From Physcomitrium patens (lineage: Eukaryota > Streptophyta > Bryopsida > Funariales > Funariaceae): DNA of 64,000 nucleotides. Each line of letters starts with the position of its first letter. Within the stretch, counting starts at the first letter, position 1. The stretch spans positions 13,983,207-14,047,206 of the forward strand of contig NC_037273.1 in the NCBI RefSeq assembly GCF_000002425.4, read 5' to 3'. The position numbers and the translations under genes were made by a program. Under the pieces are notes generated by a model. It saw only the letters and a program-made list of their open reading frames with translations. It made no database searches and was not told the origin of the DNA. This document shows positions 11,887 to 23,815 of this stretch, piece after piece.

Positions 11887-12606
11887 TGTAGAATGTATAA
11901 AGGACTTTTCTGGTTCGTTATCGGTTAAATAGTAGTAATGTTGGGATTTAGATGAATGGTTAGTTCGATTAGTTGTTAATAGTAGGAAGTTAGGAACATA
12001 TGCAGTTAAGAAGCCAAAGTTTCACTACCTGTGGAATCTGCTGAATGACGATTCATATTTTGGTAGGATAAAGAGGTTGAGGAAGAAGGAATGGGGGCCA
12101 GACTGTGATAGTCGTGAGCCAGGGTAAAGCTTGGAGCTACCCTTTTGTTTTCTTTGCTTTTGTGTTTTTCTTTAGTATTGGATTTAAGAAAAGGATTGCT
12201 GAAACTGTGATTGAGATATTGAAAATTATGAATTCGAATTAATTAATTTGGAGAAAGAAAGTATGATTGTGATAATAGAGATTATTGCATTGTGATAGTA
12301 GCACTGGAAGATTGAGTAAAAGTAAAGGAATTGAGAATTGAAGTACTGTGGAAAGAGATTAAGCATCCTGTAGATGTCAGGAATGTCAGTGATATTGAGT
12401 AGCTGCAGGGCAGTGAACGATTGTAGAGATTGTGAAGGGATTGAATTGAGATGAGGAAGAGAACTTTGGAAGTTTTAGATAATTAATACATAATCAATTA
12501 TTACATAACATATCCAATTCATACAACGAGTCTTTCCCCAAGATCGAACCCACCTATACTGATCAAATATCTTGGTGTTTTGAGTCCGAGTCAAACGACG
12601 ATTATA
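11887..12606 (+). repeat. 5' LTR of element A
   Basis: It starts TGTAGAATGTATAAAGG and ends at ACGACGATTATA, just before the PBS. Its partner is at 29352-30071. A block at about 12094-12146 (GCCAGACTGTGATAGTCG and onward) is shared with the much more diverged LTRs of D, which suggests a conserved regulatory or RNA-processing element. Confidence 0.9.
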
Positions 12607-12610
12607 TTTT

Positions 12611-12628
12611 TGGCACCGCTGTCGGGGA
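12611..12628 (+). other. Primer binding site of element A (tRNA-Asp type)
   Basis: TGGCACCGCTGTCGGGGA begins four bases after the 5' LTR. It closely resembles the TGGCGCCGTTGCCGGGGA site used by Athila/Tat elements, which pairs with the 3' end of tRNA-Asp to prime minus-strand DNA. Confidence 0.85.
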
Positions 12629-12811
12629 TTAACAACAGTATGAAATGTTAAAGAATTGATGGTACAAAAGACGAGATCAAAGGAGTATGAGTGGTGATTA
12701 CGACTATGATAATCACAGAAGGAATCAAGAAGTAAAGGAAAGACAGGAGCGATTTTATTTCAGAAATTTATTACGACAACAACAAGAAGAGATTCAACGT
12801 AAGAAACGTCG

Positions 12812-14669
12812 ATGGAGTTGAATAAAGCCGTGGCTGCAGCATGTGCGAGTATTCGAGCATATCCAAGTTCTGAAAGAAGTGCAATATTGCACCATTATAT
12901 ACGATTGGAGAAATTACCGCGAGCGCTTGTAGGGGATACCACGAGTAACGAAGCGTCAGAGTCAAGTTCAATAATTATAAGAAGTTTAAGTACAGAAGAA
13001 TTGAATAATAGCGATAGTTTACAAGAAAGAAGAGTGAGCAAATATCAAATTGGAACAAAAAGAAGAATTCATATTAATATAGCAAGAAGACCAGCGCAAG
13101 CACCAATGGTAGAAGAAGCACCCGCAGTGCCAATAGCAATACAGATGGGAGCAATTGGAGATCGCACCACCAGCGTGGCTCCATTATCCACGTTTAATGG
13201 ATGGCCGGATTTTGATCCTGATCAACACATGTCCCAATTTTTGACAGCATGTTTAGCCAATAATGGCAGAACTGAAGATGTCTGGCTGCGATGGCTGCCA
13301 GCGACTTTAAAGGATACAGCGTTTGAATGGTATATTCGACAACCAGTGGAATAATTTCTTAATTGGAAAGTATTGAAAAATGCTTTCTTAACTCATTTTC
13401 GACCAATAGGATTCGAAGATCGTCTTTGAGAAAATTTGCTGAACAGTAAAATGTTTGTGGGAGAATTGGTGTAGTCGTATTATGGCCGAGTTACAGATAT
13501 ATTACGTAAATGGCCAAACAATCAAATGCCAAACGCGTTTATATTGTCAATAATAGTGAATGGGTTGCATCCCCCAGAATTGAAGATGTTTGTTAAGGAG
13601 TCTCAACCAGTTACGGTAGCTGCCTCCTTAGCACGTGCAAAGGTGTGGGAGGAGTGCCATTATGATCAACTGTTGATGGTGGGAACCACAATGATTCCTA
13701 GTGTAAGAAATCAAGTTCCAATGACCAATACGATGATAGGGAGCTACCCACGAATGATTGCGCCTAGTATGGAAAATCCCAATTCTCAAGGAGTAATTAA
13801 TGCCACTCCTTTGCAGGTGATACTACCCGTGGCAACTTATCCTTCGCCGATGGCATATCGATAACCTGAAGTACCGATGAATGCAACAATTAACGATTCT
13901 AACGAAGCTCTATTGTTAAATCTAACGAAGAAAATGGAAGAATTATTGTTGGTACTTACCAAGACAACAAACAATGATACAACCAACTGTATGGGATGTA
14001 AATCAAGTGCAAACAGAAAATATGGATAGATGGAATGGAAATAGAAATAATAGAGTGAATCGTGGTTTCGGAAATTTCCAAAATCCTAACTATAATCAGC
14101 CCTATGGGACCAATATGCAGAATGGTGGCCAAAATCAAATGGGAAATCAACCATCGATGCCAATACAACAGACCAATTCAGCAATGGCGACAACTAGTCA
14201 ACTTGGATCTTTTACTGCACCAACATGGAACCAACTTGGAAGGTATGTCCCGACGGAGACTCCCAATGTACCTGATGGGACAGGATGAAAACTAGTTTGT
14301 TGTTTTCGATGCCGCCAATTGGGTCATTATGCAAGTGATTGCAACAACCTAAGATTTGTCGAAGAATATGCACTTCTTTGCGCAAATTGTAAGCAATCTG
14401 GTCATTACCACTACCAATGTAATGTGCCTTTTAATCCAAATAGTAGGGACCAACACATGACATCAACAGTGCAAATTATAGAAGAAACAAACAAACCACA
14501 GAAATCACCAGTACATCGGGTGGAAGCGATTCACGCAGTATTGACAAGAAATCAGCAAAAAGGCAAAGAACCAATTCAAATATTGGAGAAATCGATACCA
14601 GCCCCGGTCAACAGACCAATACCAAAATCTGCTAAAATAATTGGACGAAGCGTCACCGTCACAATCTAA
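12812..14669 (+). pseudogene. Gag region of element A
   Basis: An N-terminal low-complexity part is followed by a Retrotrans_gag-like domain: HMSQFLTACLANNG, then WLRWLPATLKDTAFEW, at about 13220-13350. A Q/N/P-rich linker comes next, then two CCHC zinc knuckles: CFRCRQLGHYASDCN (14301-14345) and CANCKQSGHYHYQC (about 14380-14421). The matching product would form the particle and bind element RNA. The D gag at 41309 onward is an older homologue. The region carries several breaks. Confidence 0.85.
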
Positions 14670-15640
14670 TTCGACCAATATATTGGTGCGTCCAATAATT
14701 TCACAAGTACCAATATTACACCAATACGGTGGACAGTTGCACCAGTTAAAGGATCCAATTTTCAAGGAGCAGTTGCCACCAAAAATCGAGGAAGTACCAA
14801 TTCCTGATATTGGAAGTACCAATATACGAGGACCGGGATCCGAAATCCATAAGAAAAAAAAGACATTGGGAATCATGACCAATATGGAACCCTATGATAT
14901 TCTGAAGGATTTAGGTTCAATTCAACCAACAATCACAATAAAGCAATAATTGGCAGTAGCACCAGAATGCCGTAACATCTTAAACTCTTCTTTGATTCGA
15001 CGAAGAACTCGTCAAAAAGAAATTTGTAAAGTAAGTTTGAATCCGGATCCAGGCGCGCCGACTATTGATGTATCAATTGATGGAGTATTAGTTCAGGGTG
15101 TACAAGTGGATGGCGGGGCTAGCGTTAACCTCATGAATGTGGATACAATGGAAGAATTGGGATTGGACCAATTAATGCCAACTACGGTTGTTTTACGAAT
15201 GACAGATTCAAGTTGAGTTCGACCTATGGGTACTTTACGAGGAATTGATACATTTGTTGCGGGGATTACATACAAAATTGATTATATTGTATTCCGATTG
15301 CAAAGCACAGTATTATCATATCCAATTTTTGTTGGGTCGACCATGGCTATATCAAGCTGAAGCTCGGAATGATTAGGATCGTGGAACGCTAACAATTGGA
15401 AAGGGTAAGGATAAAATAGTACTCCAAATATATCCTGTCTAGTATCATGGAGAAACTCAAATTACCAGTCCAGAATATACATCGGACTGCGAACAGGAGT
15501 ATACGGAAGAAGAACTGGTTGTTTTCAAATCAAAGGTTGTCGAGGCACGGGAAGTTGCAGTACAAAATAGGAATATTTACCATTGTGGAGGACCAGGAGA
15601 ATATTTTGTTCCTCCAGACATTATTGATGATTCAGATCAT
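14670..15640 (+). pseudogene. Protease region of element A
   Basis: The retropepsin-type block VDGGASVNLMNVDTMEELG lies near 15108-15165, followed by substrate-pocket and flap parts resembling the D copy (VDGGSSVNLMNADS at about 49520-49562). The upstream part (14670-14950) is a P/I-rich linker whose end (TNMEPYDILKDL) is also conserved in D. It is placed between gag and RT as in Athila elements. It is broken. Confidence 0.8.
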
Positions 15641-17578
15641 ATGATTGCACACTGGATGCAGCAAAGAGATGTTAATCAAGTTGGTGCTATAGATCCCGAA
15701 TTGGAAAGCTCCAATTTGTCAGAGTTTATGAAAGATCCCGAAACAGAGCAGAAGATTACTACTGAAGCTCTTAATGGACCAAAGTGTCAATCAATAAATC
15801 TAGGCACAAAGGATAATCCCAAATTGAATCAAATTTATGATGGTATAACGGATAAAACTAAAGAGCTTTGGACAGATTATTTTATAAAACATAAATCAGC
15901 TTTTGCTTGGTCTTATAAAGATTTGAAGGGTATTCCAACTGAAGTTTGTGAGCATCGAATAAAATTGGAGGACACGGCTACACCAGTACGACAAAGGCAA
16001 CATCGACTGAATCCTAAATATTCATTGATGGTAAAAGAGGAATTGGATAAGCTTCTGAAAGTGGGATTTATATATCCTGTACCACATAGTGAATGGGTTT
16101 CGCCGATAGTTATGGTTCCCAAGAAGAACGGGAAAGTCCGAATTTGCCAAGATTTTCGAAAGTCGAATGCTGCTACAAAGAAGGATTACTTTCCTTTACC
16201 ATTTACGGATAGTATCTTAGACGCAGTAGCAGGCCACGAATGTTATTCGTTTCTTGATGGTTTTTCCGGATATAATAAGGTACAAATTGCAAAGGAGGAT
16301 CAATTAAAGACTACGTTTACTACGGATTGGGGAACTTTTGCTTATAAGTTGATGCCTTTCGGACTTTGTAATGCGCCAGCTACATTTCAGAGGGTGATGA
16401 TGCAAGCATTCCAAGATGAGCTACGGGTTTCAATGGAAATCTTTTTAGATGATTTCTGCACATTCAGCACCAGAGAAGAACACTTAGACAAATTGGACTG
16501 GTGCTTAGGCAAATGTGCTAAATTTAGAATTTCTTTGAATTCAGAAAAATATAAATTTGGGGTACCCTCAGGAAAATTATTGGGTCATATCGTATCAGAA
16601 ACAAGTATTGCCACCGATCCGGATAAAATAAAAATTATACTAGAACTCCAAATACTTGATACAGTGACAGGTGTTCGCACCTTTATTGGGCATGTTAGCT
16701 ATTATCAATGTTTTATTTATCTATTTGCTGTTATCTGTATTTCATTGACAAATTTGTTGAAAAAGCAACTACCGGACAATCTCGAACCAATTTGGACCAA
16801 GGAATGTACAGTTGCGTTTGAAACATTAAAACAAAAATTGGTTTCTGCACCAATATTGGTTGCCCTTTGTTGGACAAAATCTTTTGAGGTTTATGTTGAT
16901 GCCTCTAATGTTGCGATTGGTTCAGTATTGAGCCAGAAGGATGACAAGGGCCACGATCATCCTATTCATTATGCAAGCCGACAGTTGGTGGCTGCCGAAC
17001 GGAATTACACTACAATTGAGCGAGAGGCTTTAGGAATGATTTATTCTGTCCAAAAGTTTCGGCATTATCTTCTTGGATATCAATTTGTCTTCCATGTGGA
17101 TCATGACGCTTTAAAATATATGATTAACAAGCCCCAGTTGAGTGGCCGCATCGCAAGATGGGTATTGCTTTTACAAGAATTTGATTTTACTATTAATGTA
17201 AGGCCGGAGAAGTCGCATGCCAATGCGGACCATCTATCGCGACTGTCCAATATATTGAGAAATGAACCCATTCCTGATGCATTACCTGACGCTGAGTTAT
17301 TTCTTGTCGATCTAATTATGCCGGAATATAGCAAATTGATACAGTATTTGACTTTTCAAACTTTTCCTTTCCATTTTACGGAGAAGCTTAAGAGAAGATT
17401 GGTTTTGAAAAGCGCACCTTATACTATGATTGGAGAAACTTTATATAAACAAGGGAAAGACGGTATTTTACGCCGTTGCGTTTATCAGAATGAAGCACGC
17501 ACTATATTGGAAGGATGTCATTTGGATAGTTGTCGTGGAAATTTTGCAGGCGACAGCACAACACGCATAGTTTTTTAG
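15641..17578 (+). CDS. RT-RNase H open frame of element A
   Basis: This is a 645-residue open frame. RT spans about residues 100-320: GKVRICQDFRKSNAATKKDYFPLP has the typical Athila lead, then FTTDWGTFAYKLMPFGLCNAPATFQR and the catalytic FLDDF. RNase H begins at about residue 425 with YVDASNVAIGSVLSQ and includes HYASRQL, ERNYTTIEREAL and VDHDALKYM, ending ADHLSRLS. Residues from about 600 belong to the integrase N-terminus, which continues beyond the frame and is then interrupted by B. Methionine 1 is only the first ATG of the frame; in the intact family this is part of a longer Pol. Confidence 0.85.
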   Translation: MIAHWMQQRDVNQVGAIDPELESSNLSEFMKDPETEQKITTEALNGPKCQSINLGTKDNPKLNQIYDGITDKTKELWTDYFIKHKSAFAWSYKDLKGIPTEVCEHRIKLEDTATPVRQRQHRLNPKYSLMVKEELDKLLKVGFIYPVPHSEWVSPIVMVPKKNGKVRICQDFRKSNAATKKDYFPLPFTDSILDAVAGHECYSFLDGFSGYNKVQIAKEDQLKTTFTTDWGTFAYKLMPFGLCNAPATFQRVMMQAFQDELRVSMEIFLDDFCTFSTREEHLDKLDWCLGKCAKFRISLNSEKYKFGVPSGKLLGHIVSETSIATDPDKIKIILELQILDTVTGVRTFIGHVSYYQCFIYLFAVICISLTNLLKKQLPDNLEPIWTKECTVAFETLKQKLVSAPILVALCWTKSFEVYVDASNVAIGSVLSQKDDKGHDHPIHYASRQLVAAERNYTTIEREALGMIYSVQKFRHYLLGYQFVFHVDHDALKYMINKPQLSGRIARWVLLLQEFDFTINVRPEKSHANADHLSRLSNILRNEPIPDALPDAELFLVDLIMPEYSKLIQYLTFQTFPFHFTEKLKRRLVLKSAPYTMIGETLYKQGKDGILRRCVYQNEARTILEGCHLDSCRGNFAGDSTTRIVF

Positions 17579-17629
17579 GCGGGATATTGGTGGCTGACAC
17601 TATTTGCGGATGCTCACCAGTTTGCACGT
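17460..17629 (+). pseudogene. Integrase N-terminus of element A, up to the B insertion
   Basis: It carries the H-H half of the HHCC zinc-binding region (CHLDSCRGNFAGDSTT-like), and text aligning with the same part of D near 51660-51780. B's LTR follows directly. The remainder of the integrase is at 26346-27294. Confidence 0.75.
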
Positions 17630-17634
17630 TGTTG

Positions 17635-18991
17635 TGTTGTAACACGAGTATACAGTGAAAATAAAAAGAAAGGGGAATTTTATTAATATTCAGTTACCTC
17701 GAATATTGGGAGCATCGACCAACTCCAGTACAAATACTGAGTGGTCAGGTTCAGTCACTCTATTACAGTTAGCCGGGGCATACTGAAATGCTCCATTCGA
17801 TTCCAATAACGGAAGTCAGCAGGAAGAGAAGGACCAATTCACACGACGGGTTCGAAGAGCCAATTGGATCCAATTTCGAGAATCCAATCCGGGTCCTCTT
17901 ATCCAATATGAGACCTGAATTGGCCGGTCAATCCAATACAGTCTAATTACGGAAAATCCAGGTCTTACTACGGGTCTTAGTCAATCTGACGCGAGGACCA
18001 ATTTGACCCAATTACGGGAACATCTAGGTTACTACTGGCATCTTTCCCAATATGGGACCTGAATTGGTCGGGCGACTCAATGTGGTCCCGATTACGGGGT
18101 ACGATTCTGTTTCAGGCTGTCCTGTTCTCTGTGCCGTTTCAGGGAACGTTGTTTTCGGTAAATGGATTTCTTAAAGGTAAAAACGGAGGAGAAAGCTCTG
18201 ACGGCGAGAGCCAATTTTGGATCCAAGCTTGACGGCGAGAGCCAATTTTGGATCCAAGTTGGAGGTGGGAGCCAATTCCGGATCTAAGATGGAAGATTGA
18301 AGAAATTCAGAGGATAAGGTTAGGGGGGATATAGTTTTGAAAGGAGGGTTTTTCTTTCTCTGGAGAATCTGGGGGAGCTAGTTTTTCAAGCTTTTGCAAG
18401 GTTACTAGTTCGGTTTTCATTGGAAGTTTTTGAAGATCAAAGGGATTACAGAGAGGAACTTCATGCTTCGGGTCGAGGAAGGAAAGACAGAGAATTTGGA
18501 TTTTTCTTCTTCGTAGAGTTTTAGGAAGGCTGAGGCAATCGCTGCTGAAGTCAGTATTGTAATGGTGAATCGAGATTTTTAGTGAAGTGGGTTTGAATAC
18601 TCTTGACTGTTTTGTAAAATCGAGTTACGTCTGTGATTGAAGGATTAAAAGAGCGTCTATAGGATTGAGTATGCGGAGTGAATGAAATTTATTGGGTTAA
18701 TCTAACAAGACAGTCAGTGGATACAAGATCGTAAGTACAAAGCGGTATTGAAGATTAATAGTTTTGGTTGTTTGGGGTTCTCTGTAACATCTAGAGACCT
18801 ACCGGCTGGGGCAAAAAGGACTCCGACAAGCAGTCAAAGAGCATCCGTATAGATTTACGGTACATTGTTGCAGTCGTTTATATTCCAGCAGTCAAAACTG
18901 ATAGACTGCTTGACTATCGACGAATCTCCATACTACCTTCTACAGCCAAACGTCCGGCGCATTCTCGAGCAGGAAAGCACGTAATACGACA
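17635..18991 (+). repeat. 5' LTR of element B
   Basis: It runs from TGTTGTAACACGAG to GTAATACGACA and matches 24988-26345 throughout. It includes a short internal direct repeat of GACGGCGAGAGCCAATTT at about 18199-18247. The first 35 bases resemble the L2 LTR R1, but most of the LTR does not. Confidence 0.92.
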
Positions 18992-18996
18992 AAAAG

Positions 18997-19013
18997 TGGT
19001 GAACCCGACGTGA
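18997..19013 (+). other. Primer binding site of element B
   Basis: TGGTGAACCCGACGTGA lies five bases after the 5' LTR and starts with the TGG complementary to a tRNA CCA end. Element E has a decayed version at the same place (54148-54165). I could not assign the tRNA; it is neither the usual initiator-Met nor the tRNA-Asp site. Confidence 0.75.
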
Positions 19014-19063
19014 AAGCTTGAAGTAGAAGGTATTGGATTTCGGTTGATTTTATCTTTATTTTT

Positions 19064-20881
19064 ATGGAAAACAAAAATAAAAATTTTGAAGGATTTTTGG
19101 GAGGAGTTTCTAGTGGAGAGTCTTCTAAAGGACAAGGTATGCACATGGATCCGTCTATTGCTAGTTTGTTTCAAGCCTTCTCATTGTCAATGCAGCAACA
19201 ACAAAGCAATGATCCAAAGGAAGCTTTGGCAACCAAAGCATTGCAAGCAGTGATCAATAAAATTGATCAATTTGATGGGAGGAATATTTCAAGGTATTTA
19301 AGATGTTATGTTCGTGAAATGGAATTAAATCGGGTTTCTGAGAAGAAAATGGTTGCACTATTTGGACTTGCCACGATACCGGAGATAAGGGACCACATTA
19401 CATCGATTACGGATCGTTGTGGGAATTCATGGGAGGATTTTTTACATACATTGAAAGACGAATATTTCTTGGAAGATGTTGATCGCGTTACTAAGAAGCT
19501 GTTTCTGGGATGGATTGAACGGCCCAATAAGAATTTGCAAGCAACAGAGCTACTAAGGGAATTTGAGAGGCAATACTCTCAATTATCGAAGGTAGAAAAA
19601 TTGACATTGGAGCCGATCAAAGTTGATCTATTTCTTCAAGCTGCTGATGGAGAATTGCAAGAGAAATTAGAACCCCTTCTTGAAGACAAAGAAGAAGATG
19701 AAGGATTGACAACGAAGTAGAAGAACGTTGAAGATGCGGTGGGGTTGCTTACAAAAAAAGAAAGGAGGAAGGATAGGAGCAATATTCCGAAAACAGTAGA
19801 AGCACCCAAAGCTCCAGTACGTACAACACCACTGACAATGCCTACAGTTCAACCTTCGACATCCTTGTCAAAGAAAGCAGATATGGGTATGGAAGAAATT
19901 ATACGAGGAATGCGAGATCTTCAAATCAAATTGGCAAGACTTGAAGAGAATACTTCTATAAACAATTCGAAGAATGTTTCAAAACAAGGATATGTACAAA
20001 GATGCATTTGGTGTGATGATGCTTCATACACTAGAAAAGATTGCAATGAATTTAATAATATGATACGACAGGGAATTATTTGCTGGAAAGATGGGAAGAT
20101 AGCATTGAAAGATAGGGAGGATCTTCTTCAAACCAATTTTGGCAAGGGAGGAATGAGAGCATTGGTTCAAGATTACTTAAAAGAGCATGAAACAGTAGCA
20201 CGAGAAAGTCCAAGTTATGGTGCTAGAGTAGATGATGAAATTCGTGGAAGTACGGAAACTAGTGAGTTTTGGGCTTCTGTCGTTTCTACAATGCAAGAAG
20301 GGAAATTACCTCGAGAAGCGTTATTGAGAACTGCAGCTACAATACGAGGAAGAACAGGTTGGGAGGATCCTGTTGAGTCTCTTTCAGTTCATGCATATAT
20401 TGCTAAGAGCCAACATGAAGCTTTGATGGAAGAAAAAAGACGAGGAAATTTTGATGATACTAGAGAAGGAAATTCTTTTAAGAGGCAAACTCGAGGAGAC
20501 AAGGCTCGGGAGGCAGCTTCACAAGAATTACCTGTAAAGGATACCTCAGCATCATTGGGAGAAAAAACAACGGAGACAAAAGATAAGGGCAAATCAATTG
20601 CTTATAAGCTACTTTCTGACATTGAAGCGGCAACAAATTTGAAAGGGGTATTGGAAGAACGTATATTAAACGCTAAGGTGGAATTCACATTGAAAGAAGT
20701 CTTGGAAATTGTAAAGAAGGAGTTTCATGATGTTATCATTGACAGCATTAAACAAAAGAGGCAATTAATGGGCGAAACTGGAATGAGTTATGCTATTGAT
20801 GCAAGAATATGTAGAGATGAAGAAGAGGTTGATATTGATTATAAGCAACCAACAAATGAAAAGAATGGGTATAATGAATGA
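19064..20881 (+). pseudogene. Gag region of element B
   Basis: An N-terminal region has a Q-rich helix (SIASLFQAFSLSMQQQQ). The capsid-like part follows, with INKIDQFDGRNISRYLRCY at about residues 65-85 and WIERPNKNLQATELLREFERQY. A zinc-knuckle region starts CIWCDDASYTRKDC near 20006, then a charged C-terminal part. The layout (capsid, knuckle, charged tail) is like Gag of basidiomycete Gypsy elements as I remember them. E and C carry homologous gag regions. The leader from the LTR to the first ATG is only about 70 bp. Confidence 0.85.
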
Positions 20882-20911
20882 GTACGTTTCGAAGATTCTA
20901 GTGACAAGGAA

Positions 20912-21412
20912 ATGGAAACTTTGAGCCATTATACTCGAAAGCATTGGGTAAGGGCAACTACTGAGGTATTGGTGAAAGTAGGAGATATAGAAGAACCAAT
21001 AGTTGCTTTGATCGACCATGGTTCTGAAATAAATCTCATGTCTAAAGATCTTTATAAGAAGCAAAAATGGCCAATTGATATGGAACATGGGTGGGCAATA
21101 CGAGCAGCTAATAACACACGAGGCGAATTATATGGAGCTTGTCCAGATGTCAAAATTCGGATTGGGGATGTTGCGACGGAGCAACATTTCTTCATTCAAG
21201 ATACAACGTCTTATCCGTTCATTTTAGGACAACCTCATATCATGGCAACACGGATGGAAACAAAAATACTTGACAAGGGTTCTGCTTATGCAAGGGTATG
21301 GAGCGAAGATGGGAGGAAAGCTGTACAATTTCTAACAGTACCTCCTAACCATGAACGGAATCGAGATAGGTTGAGGGAGAAACCATTGCCAAAGATTGTT
21401 GAAGGATTTTAG
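20912..21412 (+). CDS. Retropepsin-like protease frame of element B
   Basis: A 166-residue frame. Residues about 14-35 (WVRATTEVLVKVGDIEEP) lead into the active-site block ALIDHGSEINLMSKDLY at about residues 32-48. DVKIRIGDV and the FILGQPHIM block (place of the hydrophobic-hydrophobic-G motif) follow. The family protease cuts Gag-Pol in the particle. It sits between gag and the RT lead, as in C (8540) and E (56060). The first ATG is not necessarily the mature protein start. Confidence 0.85.
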   Translation: METLSHYTRKHWVRATTEVLVKVGDIEEPIVALIDHGSEINLMSKDLYKKQKWPIDMEHGWAIRAANNTRGELYGACPDVKIRIGDVATEQHFFIQDTTSYPFILGQPHIMATRMETKILDKGSAYARVWSEDGRKAVQFLTVPPNHERNRDRLREKPLPKIVEGF

Positions 21413-22240
21413 GATTTAAGGATTTTGGGGAGGTACCACTGTAAAGCGAGATTATGGAGGAACAAAAGAGGAGGTACTCTCGCGAGATGAAGGTGCCTTT
21501 GATGCGAGTTTTATTAGTATATTGGAGAATGGAAATATTGTGTATAAGAAAGTTGATGATTTTAAAAGAAAAGAAAGAAAAAGATTATATAATATTGAAG
21601 GACAATTACGCAAGATAAGTGCATTGCAAGAGGATGAGAGGATTTTGGGTGTTTATGAAGAAAATGGACTGGAAGATTCATTAGAATTGATTACATCTAT
21701 TGGGTTAGGGGATAATGATAAGATTGTTGAGATTCATTTGAGAGAGGTTTATACCATGCTGGAATCTTTTCAAGCACCAGAAGTCACAGTAGAGACGAGA
21801 TATAAAAGAGTAGATAAGAAGGTAAAGCCTGTTGCCGAACCATTACCAGAGGATTCTAAAGAACAAATGGGAGAAGCATCAAAAGAAGCAAGTTTAAGAG
21901 ATCCAATGAGTATTGGACATCAGTTTACTGAAGAGACTTTTGAAGAATTGAAGATTGGTTCTAATGGTTCTTTATTGCCGGAGGAAATTACTTGCTTCAA
22001 AAAGATGTTGGCTAAACAAGGTAGATCGTTTGCCTTCGAATCTCATAAAATTGGGTGTGTGGATCCAAATATTATAACACCTATAGTTATCTTCACTGTA
22101 CCGCATGTACCTTGGAATCTAAGACCGATTCCAGTATCGAGGGCACATTTACCTAAATTGGTGGAACTATTGAAAGAAAAGATAAAGATGAAAATATAGG
22201 AACCTTCATTTGCGCCGTATTCTAGTCGATGGTTCACGGT
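21413..22240 (+). pseudogene. Protease-RT linker of element B
   Basis: A charged, lysine- and glutamate-rich segment with no recognised domain (KKVDDFKRKERKRLYNIEG and onward). It ends in the conserved lead to RT, VDPNIITPIVIFTVPHVPW, near 22060. E and C have related leads. No function is assigned to the linker. Confidence 0.65.
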
Positions 22241-23815
22241 ACCTAAGAAGAATGGGTCACTACGGTTTATTCAAGATATGCAACCGGTGAATGTAGTAAC
22301 TGTCAGGAATGTAAGAATTGGACCTATTGTGGATGAATTTGCTGAGGCGTTTGCTGGAAGGGCGATCTATTCAATGGATGATTTGTATTCAAGTTATGAT
22401 CAATTTCAACTTACCGAAGGAAGTAGAGATATGACAATGATGGGGAAAACGCTTGGATTAATTAGAATGTGCACTCTTCCTCAAGGCGCGACCAACTCAG
22501 TTACGCATATGATGAATGGGATGAATAAGGTATTGAGAGATTTTATTCCGGAAAAGACTATGCCTTTTCTGGATGATGTTCCTATAAAAAGGTGCAGAGA
22601 AGGAGACAAGGATGAAACTTTAGATACGAGGGGATGTCGCAGATATGTTGTTGATCATATACAAGATTGTGAAAAGATTTTAACTCGGCTTGGAGAAGTT
22701 CATCTTACATTATCGGGTATGAAGTCCGTATTTGGAGTACGAGAGGTTGTAATTGTTGGACATTTATGTGGATCTTACGGAAGAAAACCAGATCCGACTA
22801 AAGTTGATGCAATTGGAAGGATGAAAGAGGATTGTGATTCTTTAACAGAGGTTCGCAGGTTTTTGGGTGCATGTGTATTTTATCGAATCTGGATCCCTTA
22901 TTTTGCTCACATAGCGGATCCATTATATGAACTGTTACGCAAGGGTTACCGATTTGAATGGAAAGAAAGGCATATTCAGGCAATGCAAAGATTGAAGAAA
23001 TTATTGATGTCACCTCCAATATTGAGGAAGGTTGATTATAAGTGCAATAGACCAGTGATTCTTACTGTAGACGCTAGTCCAATTGCCATTGGATGGGCTG
23101 TGGGTCAAGATGATTCCAGTGGGAATAGATTTGCAGTTCGATTTGAGGCTAAAGTTTTAAGTATTCGTCAGCGTGCATATTTGCAAGTCAAAAGAGAACT
23201 TTGGGGAGTCGTTTCGGCTATGAAAGCTGAAAAGGACTATTTGATTGGGGCAGTAGTAGTAATTGAAACAGATTGTTTGCCATTGCTTGGAATGATTATT
23301 AACTGTTCAACGCCAGATATTGCAATGTTGAGATGGATTGCTTATATTAAGTCACTAAATCTAGAATTTAAGCATATCACTGGAAAGGACAATTTAGTAG
23401 CAGACATGCTATCTCGAGCAAGATACGAGAAGGAGGACGAAATGGTTGAAGACATTGATGATGTCGGATTGAAATTCTATTCAATATCAAATCTCAACAG
23501 AGAAGACAAGCTATTTCTTGAAGAAGCTTATGAAGGAGAATTATTGGATATTGGTCATTATTTGAATACCTTGTCTAAGCAGGGGAATTGGTCTATAGAA
23601 AAATTCAAACAAATAAGAAAAAAAGCATATGTATTTTTACTTCGAGATGGATTCTTATGGAAGAGACCAAAGAAAGGAATTGGGATGCCACAACGAGTGA
23701 TAGGCAAAAGGGAAGAAAAACTAAAATTATTAAAGGAGTTTCATGATAGTTTATGGGCAGGGCATAGAGGAATCTGGGCTACTTTTGCTAAACTCAAGGA
23801 ACGATATTGGTAGAA
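22241..23815 (+). CDS. RT-RNase H open region of element B
   Basis: A long open frame (22278-23813, 511 residues) covers most of it. RT: the WFTVPKKNGSLRFIQDMQP lead, VNVVTVRN, then AIYSMDDLYSSYDQFQL, the GATNSVTHMMNGM block and catalytic FLDDVPIKR. Thumb/connection: VEVRRFLGACVFYRIWI-like. RNase H from about residue 255: VILTVDASPIAIGW, then ETDCLPLLGMI and ITGKDNLVADMLSRARY. The D-L-Y block and the LDDVPIK form recall basidiomycete Gypsy RTs rather than plant Athila, Tekay or CRM. The last 100 residues enter the integrase N-terminus (AGHRGIWATFAKLKERYW). Confidence 0.88.

Noticed and set aside
12092-12150. A tRNA or small RNA gene in the conserved LTR block
   Set aside because: It does not fold as a cloverleaf and recurs only within LTRs, so it is treated as an LTR motif.
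14505-14882. Minus-strand 125-codon frame in the A gag-protease region
   Set aside because: It is opposite conserved gag/protease text shared with D; no family resemblance.
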